Positions 61,980-64,000 of a stretch of 64,000 nt of DNA are shown piece by piece (position 1 is the first letter of the stretch; each line of letters begins with the position of its first letter). The position numbers and the translations under genes were made by a program. The notes beneath the pieces were generated by a model that did no database searches, was not told where the DNA came from, and saw nothing but the letters and a program-made list of their open reading frames with translations. This DNA is from Spirochaetales bacterium (lineage in GTDB: Bacteria; Spirochaetota; Spirochaetia; DSM-2461): the NCBI GenBank assembly GCA_028533045.1, contig JAQQAP010000020.1, positions 62,001-126,000 on the forward strand, in the 5' to 3' direction.

Positions 61980-63212
61980 TTAAACGTTCTTATTACTCAA
62001 TTCCAGAATAATATAAAAAAGACACATCCATTTGTAACCGGAGGTGGACTTGGCTTCAAAATCCAAGCGGAAAAGCTTGTGATTATAATGAAATTCCAGA
62101 TAGTGCTGTTTGAACACATTCAATCCGGTAATTGTGTCAATATTAAAGGTGGTTTCCTCCCCTTCTTCGGGAATAAAAACAATTCTATCCCGGTAAAAGC
62201 GGGCTCGCCCATGGGCTACCCTGGCGAGGGGGCGTCTTCTCACACCGGTTCGCATCCACACATCATCATCATCGAGCAGAGGATCGTCGATGTTCTGTTC
62301 TAGCGCTTCAAAGGCCATGTCCCGCAGGTTTTTCTGCTGCCAGTCATTCCAGTGGTACATATACTCAAAATGCTTCTTCCCTTCGCCCCAGTCAAAGAAT
62401 CCGTACCGATCCACATCTACATGAAAACCACAGGCATCACAGCTCAAACGGTTCCCTTCTGAACTGAGGGTTCCCAATTTAAGACATTCGGGACAGGTAA
62501 AAAGGGTGAGTTCCATGTTCTCCGCCCGTTTTTCCCCGCTCAGGGGAACCATTTTCTCTTTCTGAACGGCATATTCGTCATAGGAAAGAAAATCATTCAG
62601 CTTTTCTTCAATCTGGGAGAGTTTCATAGTACCGATTTCTTCAGCGCTGATTCCCACTTCATAACGAAAATAGATGGGACGGCGGTTATGGCCCCAGTTC
62701 CATCGGGCTTTAGCCAGGTAGGCTCCTTCGGAGTGAACAAATACAACGGGAAGTTTGAGAAAACGGAGCAGTTTAGCCGTTCCCGGTACGGCGGGAAGAC
62801 CCCGGCCGTCCCATGTCTGCTGTCCTTCGGGAAAAATTCCAATCTGTCCCCCCAAAGCGGAAAACATACGAATCAGCTTAATCGTTTCCATGTCGGACAT
62901 GTTCTTTGTGGTGGGAATACAGGCGCAGAGATTACGAATGATCCATCCCAAACCCTTCTTGCGAAAGATAGCATCCGTCGCGACCCAATGGCCCGCATGA
63001 CGTCCGCCCAAAGTAATAAGAACCGGATCCCAAGCCAATTGGTGCTGCCCCAGGATGACGTAGGGGCCCCGTACCTTTCTATACTCTTTAGACCAGGATA
63101 CCCGGACTTTAAAGATGATGAAAAACGGGATGAGTACGAAAAGTCGGGCCAGATTATACACAAAGAACTGTGCAATGCGCCGAACGATTAAAATTGCCTT
63201 ACCATCTGCCAT
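61980..63212 (-). CDS. PlsC-type acyltransferase with C-terminal zinc ribbon
   Basis: The N-terminal part is a membrane-anchored 1-acylglycerol-3-phosphate acyltransferase-like domain: a hydrophobic helix at about 12-35, the HQLAWD box (HX4D) near residue 58 and FPEGQQ near residue 125. A zinc ribbon follows at about 238-260 (CPEC...CDACG), then a beta-rich C-terminal domain of about 140 residues that I do not recognise (VFKQHYLEFHYNHKLFRLDF). It should acylate a lipid precursor at the inner membrane; the extra domain may bind a partner or nucleic acid. A paralogue with the same layout lies 20 bases upstream on the same strand. Confidence 0.82.
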   Translation of the reverse strand: MADGKAILIVRRIAQFFVYNLARLFVLIPFFIIFKVRVSWSKEYRKVRGPYVILGQHQLAWDPVLITLGGRHAGHWVATDAIFRKKGLGWIIRNLCACIPTTKNMSDMETIKLIRMFSALGGQIGIFPEGQQTWDGRGLPAVPGTAKLLRFLKLPVVFVHSEGAYLAKARWNWGHNRRPIYFRYEVGISAEEIGTMKLSQIEEKLNDFLSYDEYAVQKEKMVPLSGEKRAENMELTLFTCPECLKLGTLSSEGNRLSCDACGFHVDVDRYGFFDWGEGKKHFEYMYHWNDWQQKNLRDMAFEALEQNIDDPLLDDDDVWMRTGVRRRPLARVAHGRARFYRDRIVFIPEEGEETTFNIDTITGLNVFKQHYLEFHYNHKLFRLDFEAKSTSGYKWMCLFYIILELSNKNV

Positions 63213-63232
63213 AAAAATACTTGCCGATTGAA

Positions 63233-64000
63233 TTACCGGCTTTTCTCCCTATTGAATTCTGTTATAAGTCTAAAGAGCATCAACCACTTGTATCCCGAAA
63301 CGGAACGATTTGTAAAGGCAAACCTGTACAAATTGCGGTCATAATAAAACTCCGTAAATTGCTGTTTGAACACGCTAAAGGAACTCACATTCCCCAGGGG
63401 CATGACGATTTTCTGGGACTCCGACTCAAATTCTATGCGGTCGTTGTATAAACGGGCCGAACCGGTCCCTATCTCCTTCATAGCCCGGCCTCTCTTTCCT
63501 CTGGAAAGATTTACCGTGTAGCGGTCCTCCCAAAAGAGGAACTCTTCCCCGTCATGCTCCTCAATAAGCCGACGGTAATAATCCTTTTGCCAAAGATTCC
63601 ACTCCCGAACATGGGCAAAACGATGTTCCTCTTTTAAATCGGTTCCTTCCGAGTTCCACTGGAAGCGCATTTTATCATCCACATCCCCTTTTACCCCGCA
63701 GCTGTTACAGTAAAATCGGTTTCCCTCTGAACGAAGGGTATTAACTCCCCCGCAGGAAGGACAGGTAAAACAGACCAATTCACAGTTCTCCGCCCTCTTC
63801 TTGCCGGGATAAATCAGCCCCTGCTCCTCGCTCAAGGCCCATTCGTCATAACTTCCCGCCCGCTTCATCCGCTCGGCGATTTCCGAGAGATTCAGCGTTT
63901 TGGCCTCTTCCCGTTCAATAAGAACTTCGTAACGTAAGGTAATCTTGCCGCGGTTATTGGTCCAGGACCAGCGGGGCTGATCCAGATAGGCCCCTTCCAG
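63233..64000 (-). CDS. Paralogous PlsC-type acyltransferase, 5' end outside window
   Basis: The frame is open to the right edge; 44 more codons than the internal ATG at 63868 are visible, and they match the paralogue (LEGAYLDQPRWSW against SEGAYLAKARWNW). The acyltransferase catalytic motifs lie beyond the window. The zinc ribbon (CPSC...CNSCG) and the C-terminal domain (VFKQQFTEFYYDRNLYRFAF, SGYKWLMLF) are present. Tandem duplication with the downstream gene is clear, but divergence is large (roughly one third identical by eye), so it is old. The two enzymes may use different acyl donors or positions. Confidence 0.8.
   Translation of the reverse strand: MEGAYLDQPRWSWTNNRGKITLRYEVLIEREEAKTLNLSEIAERMKRAGSYDEWALSEEQGLIYPGKKRAENCELVCFTCPSCGGVNTLRSEGNRFYCNSCGVKGDVDDKMRFQWNSEGTDLKEEHRFAHVREWNLWQKDYYRRLIEEHDGEEFLFWEDRYTVNLSRGKRGRAMKEIGTGSARLYNDRIEFESESQKIVMPLGNVSSFSVFKQQFTEFYYDRNLYRFAFTNRSVSGYKWLMLFRLITEFNREKSR

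Noticed and set aside
1-64000. tRNA, rRNA, CRISPR arrays, prophage or transposase genes
   Set aside because: I looked in the gaps and among the coding frames and found no repeat-spacer pattern, cloverleaf sequence, integrase or transposase.

Overview
The window reads as chromosomal DNA of a Gram-negative, motile, probably strictly anaerobic and saccharolytic bacterium. My best guess is a free-living spirochaete of the Spirochaeta/Treponema type, but this is inference from gene content, not from a marker gene. Direct indications are a beta-barrel outer-membrane protein with signal peptide, two lipoproteins with lipobox cysteines, an RND exporter, peptidoglycan genes (murG, ddl, amidase), chemotaxis proteins, an oxygen-sensitive 2-hydroxyacyl-CoA-dehydratase-type activase, a radical SAM enzyme, and a helix-turn-helix/PTS-IIA fusion that I associate with spirochaetes. 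Coding density is high, many genes overlap by 1-17 bases, and most genes look near 50% GC. I see no tRNA, rRNA, CRISPR, prophage or insertion sequence.

Layout. 1-1.5 kb: a CheC-type protein (cut by the window edge) and a PAS-GGDEF cyclase. 1.6-7.9 kb: a 1451-residue protein joining two activase ATPases to two dehydratase-like iron-sulfur modules, then a DUF362 ferredoxin-like protein and an M28 peptidase. 7.9-12.1 kb: lipoprotein adaptor and RND permease. 12.06-12.34 kb: two copies of a repeat with inverted ends. 12.3-20.8 kb (minus strand): a tight run TPR-murG-cvpA-like-holB-ntrB-ntrC-polB. 20.8-27.5 kb: AraC regulator facing a domain-permuted GH3 beta-glucosidase, then deoR-ldh2-malic enzyme. 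27.5-34 kb: AT-richer genes (FlgO/CsgG-like lipoprotein, chemoreceptor, outer-membrane protein) around glpK. 34-44 kb: divergent metG, purL, HTH-EIIA, recQ, ddl. 44-50 kb: tetR, a nucleotidyltransferase-EamA fusion, a SurA-N-like protein, guaA, and two tandem atypical OmpR-type regulators. 50-64 kb: amidase, uvrC, LamG/Fn3 and TPR envelope proteins, hslO, M20 amidohydrolase, aldo/keto reductase, metallo-beta-lactamase-fold protein, SplB-like radical SAM protein, and two paralogous acyltransferases with zinc ribbons (the second cut by the window end).

How it works together. The carbon genes (GH3, glycerol kinase, malic enzyme, malate/lactate dehydrogenase) fit a fermenter of plant-type sugars. 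The least explained pieces are the four-module ATP-driven reductase with its ferredoxin-like neighbour, the cytidylyltransferase-transporter fusion, the tandem pseudo-receiver regulators with a matching set of 11-bp repeats upstream, an RND permease without its proton-relay aspartates, and the duplicated acyltransferases.
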